Positions 38,041-47,985 of a stretch of DNA of 64,000 nt are shown piece by piece; positions within the stretch are counted from its first letter, which is position 1; every line of letters begins with the position of its first letter. Position numbers and translations under genes: made by a program. Where the stretch lies: the NCBI GenBank assembly GCA_030549775.1, contig CM060175.1:94045470-94109469 (forward strand). Reading direction: 5' to 3'. The stretch is from Tamarix chinensis. Taxonomy: Eukaryota > Streptophyta > Magnoliopsida > Caryophyllales > Tamaricaceae. The notes beneath the pieces were generated by a model. The model did no database searches, had not been told where the DNA came from, and saw nothing but the letters and a program-made list of their open reading frames with translations.

Positions 38041-38363
38041 GGGAAATTATAATAATTTAATTTATAAAATAATAGAATATAATATTTATGGGTAATAAAT
38101 TTATTTAATAATTTAATTTAATATAATTAAATATATGGATTTAAAAAGGTTAATTTTGGAAAAATATTGGTTTGAAAATTTATTTAAATAAAATAAGTAT
38201 GATAAAATAATAAAATATTTATTTTAATTTATTAAATATCCCTATCCAATTTTATATACTCAAAAATCCATAAAATAATTAAACTAAATGAACTTAAAAG
38301 CTAATTTTACCAAATAAAATTTATTTATTAAATTATAGGTTTTTAAAATTTCGAGGGATTACA

Positions 38364-39477
38364 GGCGTTGCCAGAGGAACAAGTATGTAACCCAAGCTCC
38401 AGCAGGTCTCCTCTAACCACTACCAATTCCCAGTGCTATATGGACTGACATCAATATGGATTTTATTGAGGGCCTCCCTAGATCATATGGGAAGGATGTG
38501 ATCATGGTTGTTATTGACAGATTGAGCAAGTACGCTCATTTTATAGCATTGAATCACCCTTTTATAGCAGCTATCATTGTAGAGCACTTCATGAACACTG
38601 TCTATAGACTCCATGGGTTACCTCAGAGTATCACCAACGACAGAGACCTCATGTTTGTTAACACCTTTTGGCAAGAGTTGTTCAAGTAGCAAGGAGTGGA
38701 GCCTTCTTTGTACCACTCCCAAACCGATGGGCAGATGGAGGTACTCAATAGATGCTTAGAAAACTACCTTCCTTGCATGACGGGAGATTACCCTGGAGAA
38801 TGGAGTAAATGGCTTCCCTTAGTAGAGTTTTAGTACAACTTGACTTTTTATTCTACAACAAATTCCACCCCTTATGAAATTCTATACGGCCAGCCCCCTC
38901 CTATACACCTCCCTTACTTTCCTAGAGATTTAATGGTAGCAGTTGTTGATCGATCCTTGACATCAAAAGAAACAACCCTCCAGCTTCTCAAACATCACTG
39001 GACCAAGGCTTGGAACAAGATGTGCCAACAAGCAAACAAACATAGGGTTGATCAAGAATTTATAATCGGGGATTGGGTGTGTATTAAACTCCAACCCCAT
39101 CATCAGCAATCTCTGGCTCATAGGATAGTCCACAAGCTTTCCCCAAGATATTATGGTCCTTATGAGATAATAGAGAGGATAGGGGTTGTAGCATACAAGC
39201 AGCTTCTGCCTTCCTTGAGTGCAGTGCACCCAGTATTCCTTGTGTCACTACTCAAGAAAAAATATAGAAAAAGTCCAGTGCAGCTCATCATGACACCATA
39301 TAAGACTAAAACCGATTTGCTCTACATTCCTGTAACTATCTTGGAGAGACACTTTGCAAAGCGAGGTAATGGTTGTGCAACATGGGTGTTGGTGCAGTGG
39401 TCAAATGGCACACCAAAGGATGCCACATGAGAGTTCTATGAAGATCTGAAGGTAAAATGTCCACAACTTTACCCTTG
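38364..39477 (+). pseudogene. Integrase and chromodomain-like tail of the Reina-like element
   Basis: Restarts with the cysteine part of the zinc finger (CQRNKY), then the catalytic core: MDFIEGLPRSYGKD, DRLSKYAHFIAL, HGLPQSITNDRD and HSQTDGQMEVLNRCLENYL, so the D, D and E catalytic residues are all visible. Then PYEILYGQPPP, EFIIGDWVCIKLQPH and HPVFLVSLLKK, and an end VLVQWSNGTPKDAT, where a chromodomain-type tail is expected. Stops replace residues near 38689, 38834 and 39430. The integrase joins element DNA to the chromosome; this copy is inactive. Confidence 0.85.
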
Positions 39478-39507
39478 AGGTCAAGGATCTGCTCATTGGA
39501 AATGTAT

Positions 39508-39855
39508 TGTTAGATATATATCTATGCATTAATCATTTTGAATTGTGAGCGTTGATTTCTTTTACTTATTTTCATCTACATATTTTACCTTTGTTAGTAA
39601 GGGTTGTAGACCAGCAAGCAACTAATCACCACTCACTTAACAAACTCTGTTAGTTGGTTGGCTTCGAAGCTCCAATATATAGAGGTTCTATGCACAGGGG
39701 AGAGGAGCAATTCGAATGATATCACCATCTTCCCTGAATCTATTTCTGTATTCTTCCTCTCTTGCTCAATTATCCAATTCATTCTCTCAAAGCTTATTCA
39801 TCTCTTAAGATCCCTATGTGTAGATAATACATTGTAGCAAAATAGGATCCTATCA
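39508..39855 (+). repeat. 3' LTR of the Reina-like element
   Basis: A 348-bp partner of 16805-17140 with the same ends. Its right target copy ATATG overlaps the first two bases of the copia LTR at 39859. Confidence 0.87.
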
Positions 39856-39858
39856 ATA

Positions 39859-40665
39859 TGTTAGATGAAAATTATTGCATGAATTATATAATCAACTAAT
39901 TATTAATATAAATTTATGCACAATTATATAGAAGTTATGCAAATATATAAAAACATAAAATAATAAAGTTTATGTGTAATTGAGATAATTGAATACTATA
40001 TAAAAATTATACATATAGCATACTTTTACATTGATGGAATTCATTATCATTATCGAAATTTATATAAACGACAATTAGAATGAAATTTGTCGATTCTACT
40101 TCATCTCTCTTAAATCTGAAGGTTCATGCTTCTTTTTTTAACGAAAATTATAAATAGAACCTTAACTTATTTATCTTCTTCCCATTGTAATTTCACACCA
40201 AAATTATATAAGAAATTCAAAGAAGAACCTACACCTAATATTTTATTTTCTTTGTGTATAGGTATGTATGTTGAAAGAGGGAGAGTAAAGCAAAAGTCGC
40301 ATTTTCTTATTATATCAAAAGGCATGGCAATGTGCCTTTATATGCCAAACATGTTGAGTGAAAGATTTACTTACAATAATCACTTATTTTCCCTTCATTT
40401 CAAATACGAAAACAACTAATTAAATAATTATCTTCTATAAAAAAAATTTATCATGTGACACACACATGCATATATACACACATACTTTGCTCTAACTCTA
40501 CCATAAAAAATTAGATAGGGATGTACATGTTAGGCTTAATTATGAATATATTATAATACAATACAAAATTTATGGCCAAAATTTATATCTAATTAATATA
40601 GACCGCATTTTAAGGTTAATAGATACAAAACACTAATAATCATATTAAACCAAAATTTATTAATA
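39859..40665 (-). repeat. 3' LTR of a degenerate Ty1/copia element
   Basis: On the minus strand it follows the polypurine tract AAGTGGGAGAA (about 40666-40676) and starts TATTAATAAATTTTGG, with TG mutated to TA. It ends CATCTAACA at 39859. About 807 bp. Confidence 0.6.
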
Positions 40666-43067
40666 TTCTCCCACTTGATCCATATAAATTAGATTCTTAT
40701 CATGGTTTCTTTATGTTAGTATAAACTCAATGATAAAAATAATACACAGATCATAGGGACAAACCTTCAACATTTTAAAAGTTATATTCCATGTATCACA
40801 ATACACTAGCTCCACCCCACAACTTTACTTCACAAATAACTTCAATATTTATTCAAGGTCCAACAACTTAATGTGTTATTTCTCAACATACTATATATGT
40901 GCATACTAAATGAGAAACGATCACAATACAATATTCATTACATCTAACCATGATGTATTACCCAATACATATCACATATGAGCCCCGATGTCCATAATTA
41001 AATGTGATCCTTAAACTTAAACAATGGCATGCCCTTAGTAAAGGGATCAATTACTATAGAATTAGTGTCAATGTGTTTAATGACCAATTTATAAACATAT
41101 TATTTTACCTTCAAGTACTCAATGTCAATGCCCAATGGTATGACTCCTACTATTTTATTATTTATTGAGATAAAAAACAAACAAATATCACACATAGACC
41201 TCTAAGGCCTAAGATTAGATTCAACCATTCTAACACAGGACCCAAATTTTTTAATCACACACCAAGCTTTGAAACTTCAAATAAATAAATGAGTTTAGCC
41301 TCCATGACAGAAATAGCTATGCAATCCTTAGCTCCTCTAGCCAACATAAAATAATGAAACAAGATATAGATTATGATATATTAACATGTAATTTTTTGTA
41401 CCTCTCAGGTACTTTGTAACTCTTTAGTAGTTCCTAGATTACTTTAATAACGTCTCAATACCCTAAAGAAAAATACAATGTCAAGTATTTTGGGTACCTA
41501 AACAAACACAGAGCTTCATATCATAAGTGTATTAGATGTCTCTTATATTACTGTTTATGTGTCATTTCACAGGTATTAAGCCATTAAATCTAATAAAACT
41601 TATCACTTTTATCAATGGGAGTTATACTTGGTGAACAGTCTTTCATTATATATATTTTTCTAACACCATATAGATATAGGTATCTTGAGATAGTCACAAT
41701 ATCCCTTAGAATCTATCTAGATGAATCTCAATCCAATGATATAAGATGCGTGATCCATATCCTTTATACCAAACTTGTTAGAAAATAATTGTTTCACCTT
41801 ATAAAGCATTCTTTTACTATATTATGTAAGTAAAATTTATCTATATATAGCTCAAAAAAACATAATCTACTCCCACTAACTTTAGTGTATGTCTAGTGTA
41901 CTAAGGCACTCTTTTCAAAATCAAATAAATAGATAACTCAATAGAAACATCAATACCATTAGTAGGAGGCTTATTCCAACCTATATATGGATTTCTTGAG
42001 TTTACATACCAAAATATCATTCTTACTAGATAAAATGAATTATAAATGCCATTAACCTACATAAGGAATCTTTAGTAGATATATTAGGAAATATCTTGTT
42101 ACAATCCTTGTCCCTTTATTTAAGCAAACCCTTAGTAACTAAGCTAATCTTATCCACATGAATGTTACCTTAGGATTCTCCCTTTGAACTTAAAGAACCA
42201 CTTATAGCTAATAGGATTAGCACTATTAGGTAACTATACAAGGTTCCAAACATCATTGACCTTCAAAGAGTTCATCTCACCTTGATAGCACTATACGATA
42301 ATTCAAATTTTGAACTTCTCATAGTACACTTGAATGTTTTTGGGATCAACATCAACACAAATGCCATAATCAGATTCATATAGATATATACATAATAGTC
42401 AATAGGCAATGTTAGCCTTATTTTCTTAGTAGATATTCTCAATGCTAGAGAAACATTTTCCTATAGAGAATGATCAGCACTAATATACTAGAATATCATC
42501 AACAAGTTATGGAGTCGCATTAACTTGTCGCTCAATATTAACATTTACTTAATTTAAATTTTGAAAAAAATTCAATTCACTACATGAAGTGGAAGTCTTC
42601 CCTTCTTGATGACCAATTTTAGAAACTAGGTTTCCTATTTGATTGCTCCCACCAATTAATCCATGTTCAAGAAACTTAGAGTTCCTCAACTCCACAATCC
42701 TAGTACTATCAAATGGACAACAAAACCAATGACTCTTATACCTCTTGGTATATCCAATGAAATACTTACTTATGGTTCACCGGTATAGCTTCCTATCATG
42801 TGGGTTATATATTCTCACTTTAAATAGAAAATTCTCAAATACACATATTTGAATATGGCTTCCAACCTCTAAGTAGCTCAAAAGTGTTATCAACAGGACA
42901 TTAGTTGTAATTAAATTCAATTTACATCTATTTACACATATTTGTGTTTAGCGGCTCAATCCATAAGAAATTAGGAAAATTAGATTTGTTAGGCATGCTC
43001 AACACCATGTCCATCAATGTCTTGTTTCTTCTTTTCGTAACATCATTTGGCACCTGTGGAGAGGTAA

Positions 43068-43070
<3 letters not shown>
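40666..43070 (-). pseudogene. Ty1/copia pol relic, 5'-truncated
   Basis: On the minus strand and with many frame changes: end of integrase (VPNDVTKRRNKTLMDMV, near 43030); SKYFIGYTKRYKSHWF then STRIVELRNSKFLE (42790-42660); the start of RT, NPISYKWFFKFKGRILR then ISTKDSLCRLMAFI (about 42240-42040); EIHLD-like and TISRYLYLYGV, KDCSPSITPIDKSDKF (about 41720-41600). The region ends with a GTGGGAGA polypurine tract. This is the Copia integrase-RT-RNase H order. The 5' half is missing; recognisable sequence stops at a GA microsatellite. Confidence 0.7.

Positions 43071-43101
<31 letters not shown>
43071..43101. repeat. (GA)n microsatellite
   Basis: A perfect GA run at the truncated end of the copia relic. 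About 43102-43960 shows no recognisable gene or element. Confidence 0.85.
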
Positions 43102-43106
<5 letters not shown>

Positions 43107-43966
43107 CAGTTGAGGCTCCAAGCTCATGCCAACATTCACACAAAATTCCTAGGTTAAGGAGGTGATTTGTGTGCATATGTGATGATGATTATGGTGACTC
43201 ATGGGGAGCAACGGTGGGGGCTAATTAAAGTTTATACACCAAGCTAAGTAAAGGGGTAAATTGACTGCATGTTGGTGCCATAATAAAAAGGATAACATGG
43301 GTGAATGAAGGGTCGAAGGTTGTGATTGGTGGAAGGGTGATGAGAGGAGTATTGTGGGAATTATATTGAAATTATAGGTGGGTATGTTTTGGAGAGGGGG
43401 TCAAACCACAAAAATGAGAAGCCAAAAAGAAAAAGAAATGGCATGGGATTTGGGGTGGGATAAGGGGGTCATTAGCATAAGATGACAAGTAGTTAAGGTA
43501 GGAGAACAAGTTAACTAAGAATATTCTTAAGGAATATTCTATTAAGATTATATAAGCTTATGATAAATGTCACCATAAGATTGTATCAATCTAAATCAAG
43601 GATTATAATTAGATCTTGATAAGATTCAAATGTTTAAATTAGGTTTCACAAATGTTAAATAAGATCGAATCAAAGAAAGACAAAATTTAATAAATGATTA
43701 TATCTAAAAATAATGAATAATAATAAAAATAAAGATAAAATATTTTTAATTTATTTTTATCTTAGAAATATGAAAACATATTCATCCATGAAGTTTCATA
43801 CTTATTTGATAAGTAAAAAGTTATTGCAAGGCTAAAAACGTAATGCAATGTGGATGTTATTTTTATTAATGTAAGTTTTATTTGTTATTTTGAACATGAC
43901 TAAGTGACTTAGGAAAAAATATAAGAAATTTAAATATAGAAACACTAGAATAATTGATAAAAATTA

Positions 43967-44186
43967 CTCTATCCATGTAAAAAAATAAAGTTATTATGCC
44001 ATGAAATTTTTATATTAAAAAAACTATTTTAGAAAAGGAAAAATCTAGTTTTTTTAATTGTATATACATTAAATGTTTGGTTATTTTTTAATGAAATGTG
44101 TGAGTGTAATTTTAAGACAATTTTTATTATTTTAAAAAAATTGTAAATTTTTAGATTTTTTTTTTTTTTGATAGGGATGGAATAGA
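43967..44186. mobile_element. Possible Stowaway-like MITE
   Basis: The left end is CTCTATCCATGTAAAAAAATA after TA. The right end carries GATAGGGATGGAATAG, whose complement is CTATTCCATCCCTATC. Both resemble the CTCCCTCCGT ends of Stowaway elements. The right TA is displaced by one base, so limits are approximate. Confidence 0.4.
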
Positions 44187-44249
44187 TAGTTAAAAGTAGC
44201 TTAAAATATCATAAGATTAAAAAATGTAAAAATGGCGAGTCGTCTGTCA

Positions 44250-46135
44250 AGTCAGCGGCACTAATTCAAGGTGATGACGTGTATTCGGTGCTTCAAAAGT
44301 TTCCTATACAATTCTGGCAGGACATCATCCCTCGACGCATTGAGCTATTTGTATGGCTGGCTCTATAAGGCGCCTACAAGGATGTTTTTGTTAGGTTCGT
44401 TGTGGTATTTAGGCACTCAATTTATAACTGAAGTAGAAATGAGAATGAGAATTTTGTGGAGAAACTAAACTTTATAAAAGTATTTCACAACAAAAGGATC
44501 ACAACAACTATCCTCTAATATAAGGAGAGTACAATTAATAATACCATCTCTCTTATAATAGGGATAACATACTCAAGGAAAGACAAAGTATTAGGAAAAA
44601 CTTAATATTTTCTCTCTAATCTCTACAACTCTCTCTCTTGATTTTTTTCTCTCTCTCTTTTTCTTTCACCAAGGATGGATCATCAAATGATTACCACCCC
44701 TCCATATTTATAGAGAATATTGAGGAGGTTAATAGCCACCATCTTTGAATATTCAAAGATTTAATTATGAAGTAACTTTAGATAAGATTGATAACTAATC
44801 TTCCACAATATTCTTACATGAGTTGTCATCTTATATATTAGCACATTCTTCATCCTTCTATCCTTAATTATCATTATCCAATTAGCCACCATTTTTCACT
44901 TCAAAACATTATCCATTAAGGGATAATGACAATAAGATTGAAGTAGCAAAATTGAATTTTACTACTACAGTTCTTGAAGCACACGGGCATCATTCGGGGA
45001 GATGAGTTATAAAGAGAAAACAGGATCGAAGGCAAAATATTTTTCACACTGAATCTACTGTAATACATATAATATATAGAAAGCTAAAGTAAACAGAACT
45101 GAGATAATTGAGGAATAAACCTGAAGTTCAAATACAGTCGTAAACCAGGTTAATTCTGAATCTTGAACTTCCAGATATTACGGACGGAAGATTAGATATG
45201 CTCCGCTGCTCTTGTGGTTGCTAATTATATGGCAGATATTCCATTAAGTTAACTTGTGTTTTGTGTCGTACGGCTCAAGAGGAGAGTGGTCATGCGTTTC
45301 TGCATTGCCCGCTTTCGTGGGGATTCGGGACCCAATGGTTGGACATGAACAATTTAAAGTGGTCCTGCCCCGGGACATTGATTGACGCATATGAGCAGTG
45401 GGTGTTGCCCACGAAAGATCGATTTCGCAAGAAGTTATGGAAACCAGCCTTCCTCGTCATAGTGTGGTCTTTATTGAAGGAACGCAATGCACGAATGTTG
45501 TAGAATCAAGTGTTGAATGTATCAGTGCTACGTGTCATGATCTTGCTTCGGCTCGGATGGTGGGTTAAAGCATGGATGCCAGTCTTTCCGTATAAGGCGG
45601 ACGAAGTGGTTCGTACTCAATGATGCCTCCTGGATTTTCGTGCTGCTCACAATCTTGCAGGGCTGGATGCTGTTATTCCGGGCTGGGAAGCTCCGAACGG
45701 TGGACAACTCAAATGGAATACCGAGGTATTCGTTTGTCCTCAGATTCAGAAGACATGAATAAGAGGAGTTCTGAGAGATTGGCATGGGAATTTCTTATGT
45801 ATTTTCTCCATGCCCGCGGAGTTTATGGAGATCAATAAGGCGGAGGTAAATGCGATTCACATGGCCTGCACCTTTTCACTGCAAAATGAGTGGTTGCGAC
45901 ATTGTGACATTTTGGTACGGTCTGATTCACAGAACGCAGTGCAGTGGTGGTCAAGCCCCATTTCAGGTCCTTGGGAAGTCGGCTTTTAGCTCAATTTCGT
46001 TGGTAATATGCGAAGTTACTGGCAGAATTTTCAGGTTGTCTAGAAACAACGGGGTGCCAATGCGGTAGCTGATGCTCTTGCTAAATCGGGTCTGTAACGC
46101 ACTGAGGCATTCATAGCATGGTTCTGATGAGGAAG
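44250..46135 (+). pseudogene. L1-type LINE C-terminal relic (zf-RVT and RNase H)
   Basis: The plus strand has the reverse-transcriptase zinc-binding region: VYSVLQKFPIQFWQDIIPRR then IELFVWLAL, continuing after an inserted LTR with CRTAQEESGHAFLHCPLSW, a C..H..C arrangement, and FLVIVWSLLKERNARML. An RNase H-like part follows: LKWNTEV, EINKAEVNAIHMACTFSLQN, DILVRSDSQNAVQWW and ANAVADALAKSG. This is the 3' end of plant L1 ORF2. Stops and frame changes occur near 45500, 45622, 45757 and 45990. About 46136-46620 may be its 3' untranslated part. Confidence 0.72.
44389..44969 (-). mobile_element. Solo LTR, copia-type, inside the LINE relic
   Basis: On the minus strand it starts TGTAGTAGTAAAATTC and ends ACGAACCTAACA. 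The flanking 5-mers GTTTT (44384-44388) and GTTCT (44970-44974) match at 4 of 5. A TATA-like CTATAAATATGG lies on the minus strand at about 44702-44713. Its position exactly splits the LINE zinc-binding domain. Confidence 0.68.
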
Positions 46136-46619
46136 AGGATAGGTGAATAGCTGTTGGGTTCTTTTTTCCGGCGAAATTTATGAATTTTGTGGGATGGCAT
46201 CAAGCAGGCCTTCCCCGTGTTGTTTTTCAGTTTCAGGCGCATGTTTAATGGGGGTGGAAGGGATGTACATATTTCAGCTGTGATGAGATTGACTGCGGAA
46301 GTGGATTCTCGGTTTCAACTTCATCAGTAATTTGAGATGTTGGTGGCCGCCCTTTCAAGTGCAGTACAGGGACCGGGTGACAAATCCAGCTGTGGATATG
46401 CTCGCAAGCGCGGGATTAAATGATATATGTATGTATAGCAGGGATCTAATCTGAGTGGGATCCTATTGTGGTCACAGTAATAATAACTGTGATGTGATTT
46501 TTTTTTATGGCGCTTATATATGTATGGGTCGCTTACAGTGGGGAGGGGATGAAAATGGCGTATTTAGCTGGCTGTGTTTTAGAAGTCAGCAATGGTGTAT
46601 GATTGCAGGGTTTGTAAGC

Positions 46620-47985
46620 ATTTGCTAATTTTGTCCAGACAAGAGATTAACTACCCCTTTTCAAGCCCTTCTTAGAAGATGCGAAAAGTAGTATGCGATG
46701 AAGTTCGTTAGGCAAACTCCGCTTTATGGTAATGAATAAAAATCTCCTTATAAAAACAAATCCATCCCAACTAATAAGACAAAGTTTTGTTTTACAATTG
46801 CGACTCTGCCACAGGCAGGAATCCCATAGCGTGCGGCTGAACAAATTTGAGAAGGTTGTTCCTTTGCCTTAAGTAACAACATTTCTCTATCAAGATTGAA
46901 ATCTTGTACTTGTCATTTCTCTATGCAAAGGGGATATTTGCATCAGTTTATCAAGTCTCGACGTTTTAATTTTAATAATACTCTCAATGAAAACAAAATA
47001 TCAAGTCACGACAGCAAACGAACAGCATTTCAAACTATCCTCATTCGCGTTCCTGAACTTGAAATTGTAGCTCAGTCAAATTTCCTTCACATTTAAACAT
47101 CCATCTTCCAATCAACATAACCCACAAAAAATATATTATCAGATCACACTGCTGCTTCCAACATGACATTCATTCTTTGCATGTCTCCATATACGCAGTA
47201 TTGGATAACATGAATACTAGAGTGAATGCAGAAATGATTTCTCTAATACAGCCTTTTGGGACACCATGCATATTCTGAGTCGAATTTTCAGGAACTCGAT
47301 GTCATTCTTCTTTGGCCCTTTCACTGTTTCCCCAGATGTAATGGAGGCATACTGGAATCGGAACCACCATTGTCCTCCCTCCACAGGCCGCTCCCAATTA
47401 AGGAGAAAATGCATCCGTACATCAACACATCCAGAATAGAAATGTAATACCAGACTTCGAGGACCAATCTACCTTGTCATAGGGGAAATGCAACTGTAGA
47501 TCCTCAAAATCTGCCTATCATTCCGCTCCTTCTCTACTACCGACCTTGTACCACCTTCATGGGGGAAAAGCAGAAAGGAGAAAGGATTGATACTGAGAAG
47601 AGGAATGCCCCCCTGACCAATGCATCATCTCTACTTCAGGTTACTGCATAATCTGTTATGTCCGAGCATGGCGTGCTTTCTTTAATTCTTTCAGAGGTCA
47701 GACACTTGAAAAGAACAGGATAACTGCACCATGTGTCAAGCCAATAAGACAACAAGCCTATCTACGTAGCTTTTTCTTTCTTCTTTCTTCCCTTTTTCTT
47801 GTTGGAGTAGGGGGGAGGGGTGCTCACATCCATACCGTAAATCATGCTCGATAAGGATTAAAATAAACAAGAATAGCCAATAGTTTAAGCGCCACCACAC
47901 ATTCAAGTATTCAATTTATCACGCCAATCAATGCGCATGCAAAGACGTGAAAATTTTCAAAAATCAAGGGTGACAGACGAGAATC
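46620..47985 (-). other. Region downstream of SAC3C: 3' UTR and unassigned sequence
   Basis: Begins with likely 3' UTR of the SAC3C gene. A stop-free minus-strand stretch at 47450-47217 reads MHFLLNWERPVEGGQWWF and ITSGETVKGPKKNDIEF, which looks protein-like but was not recognised; it has no clear start or splice context. A second short frame at 46844-46647 is equally unplaced. No RNA gene was found. Confidence 0.4.

Larger units (their letters stand above)
33815..38363 (+). mobile_element. Solo LTR, giant family (copy D)
   Basis: Starts TATAACACCCCC (terminal TG mutated to TA) and ends GAGGGATTACA. A perfect 5-bp duplication GGCGT lies at 33810-33814 and 38364-38368. Length 4549 bp. It shares with copy B the TTCACTACTG-type start, the dyad zone (about 34470-34690), a minisatellite (about 35580-36110) and a purine tract (about 36780-38040). 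Confidence 0.9.
16805..39855 (+). mobile_element. Reina-like Ty3/gypsy chromovirus, opened by three giant solo LTRs
   Basis: LTRs at 16805-17140 and 39508-39855 both start TGTTAGATATATATCTAT and end GGATCCTATCA. They are flanked by GTATG (16800-16804) and ATATG (39856-39860), 4 of 5 identical. A tRNA-Met-type primer site follows the left LTR. In order come gag, protease, reverse transcriptase, RNase H, integrase and a chromodomain-like tail. Solo LTRs at 18914-23811, 24834-33173 and 33815-38363 interrupt it; subtracting them with one target copy each leaves about 5.25 kb, a usual length for Reina-type elements. Short LTRs and the chromo-type end support that lineage. The coding frames carry many stops, so it is inactive. 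By eye the two LTRs differ at roughly one site in seven, an old insertion. Confidence 0.88.

Noticed and set aside
18914..38363. A single complete retrotransposon with LTRs A and B or B and D as its two ends
   Set aside because: A and B are in opposite orientation, each copy has its own perfect target duplication, and the sequence between them belongs to the Reina-like host element.
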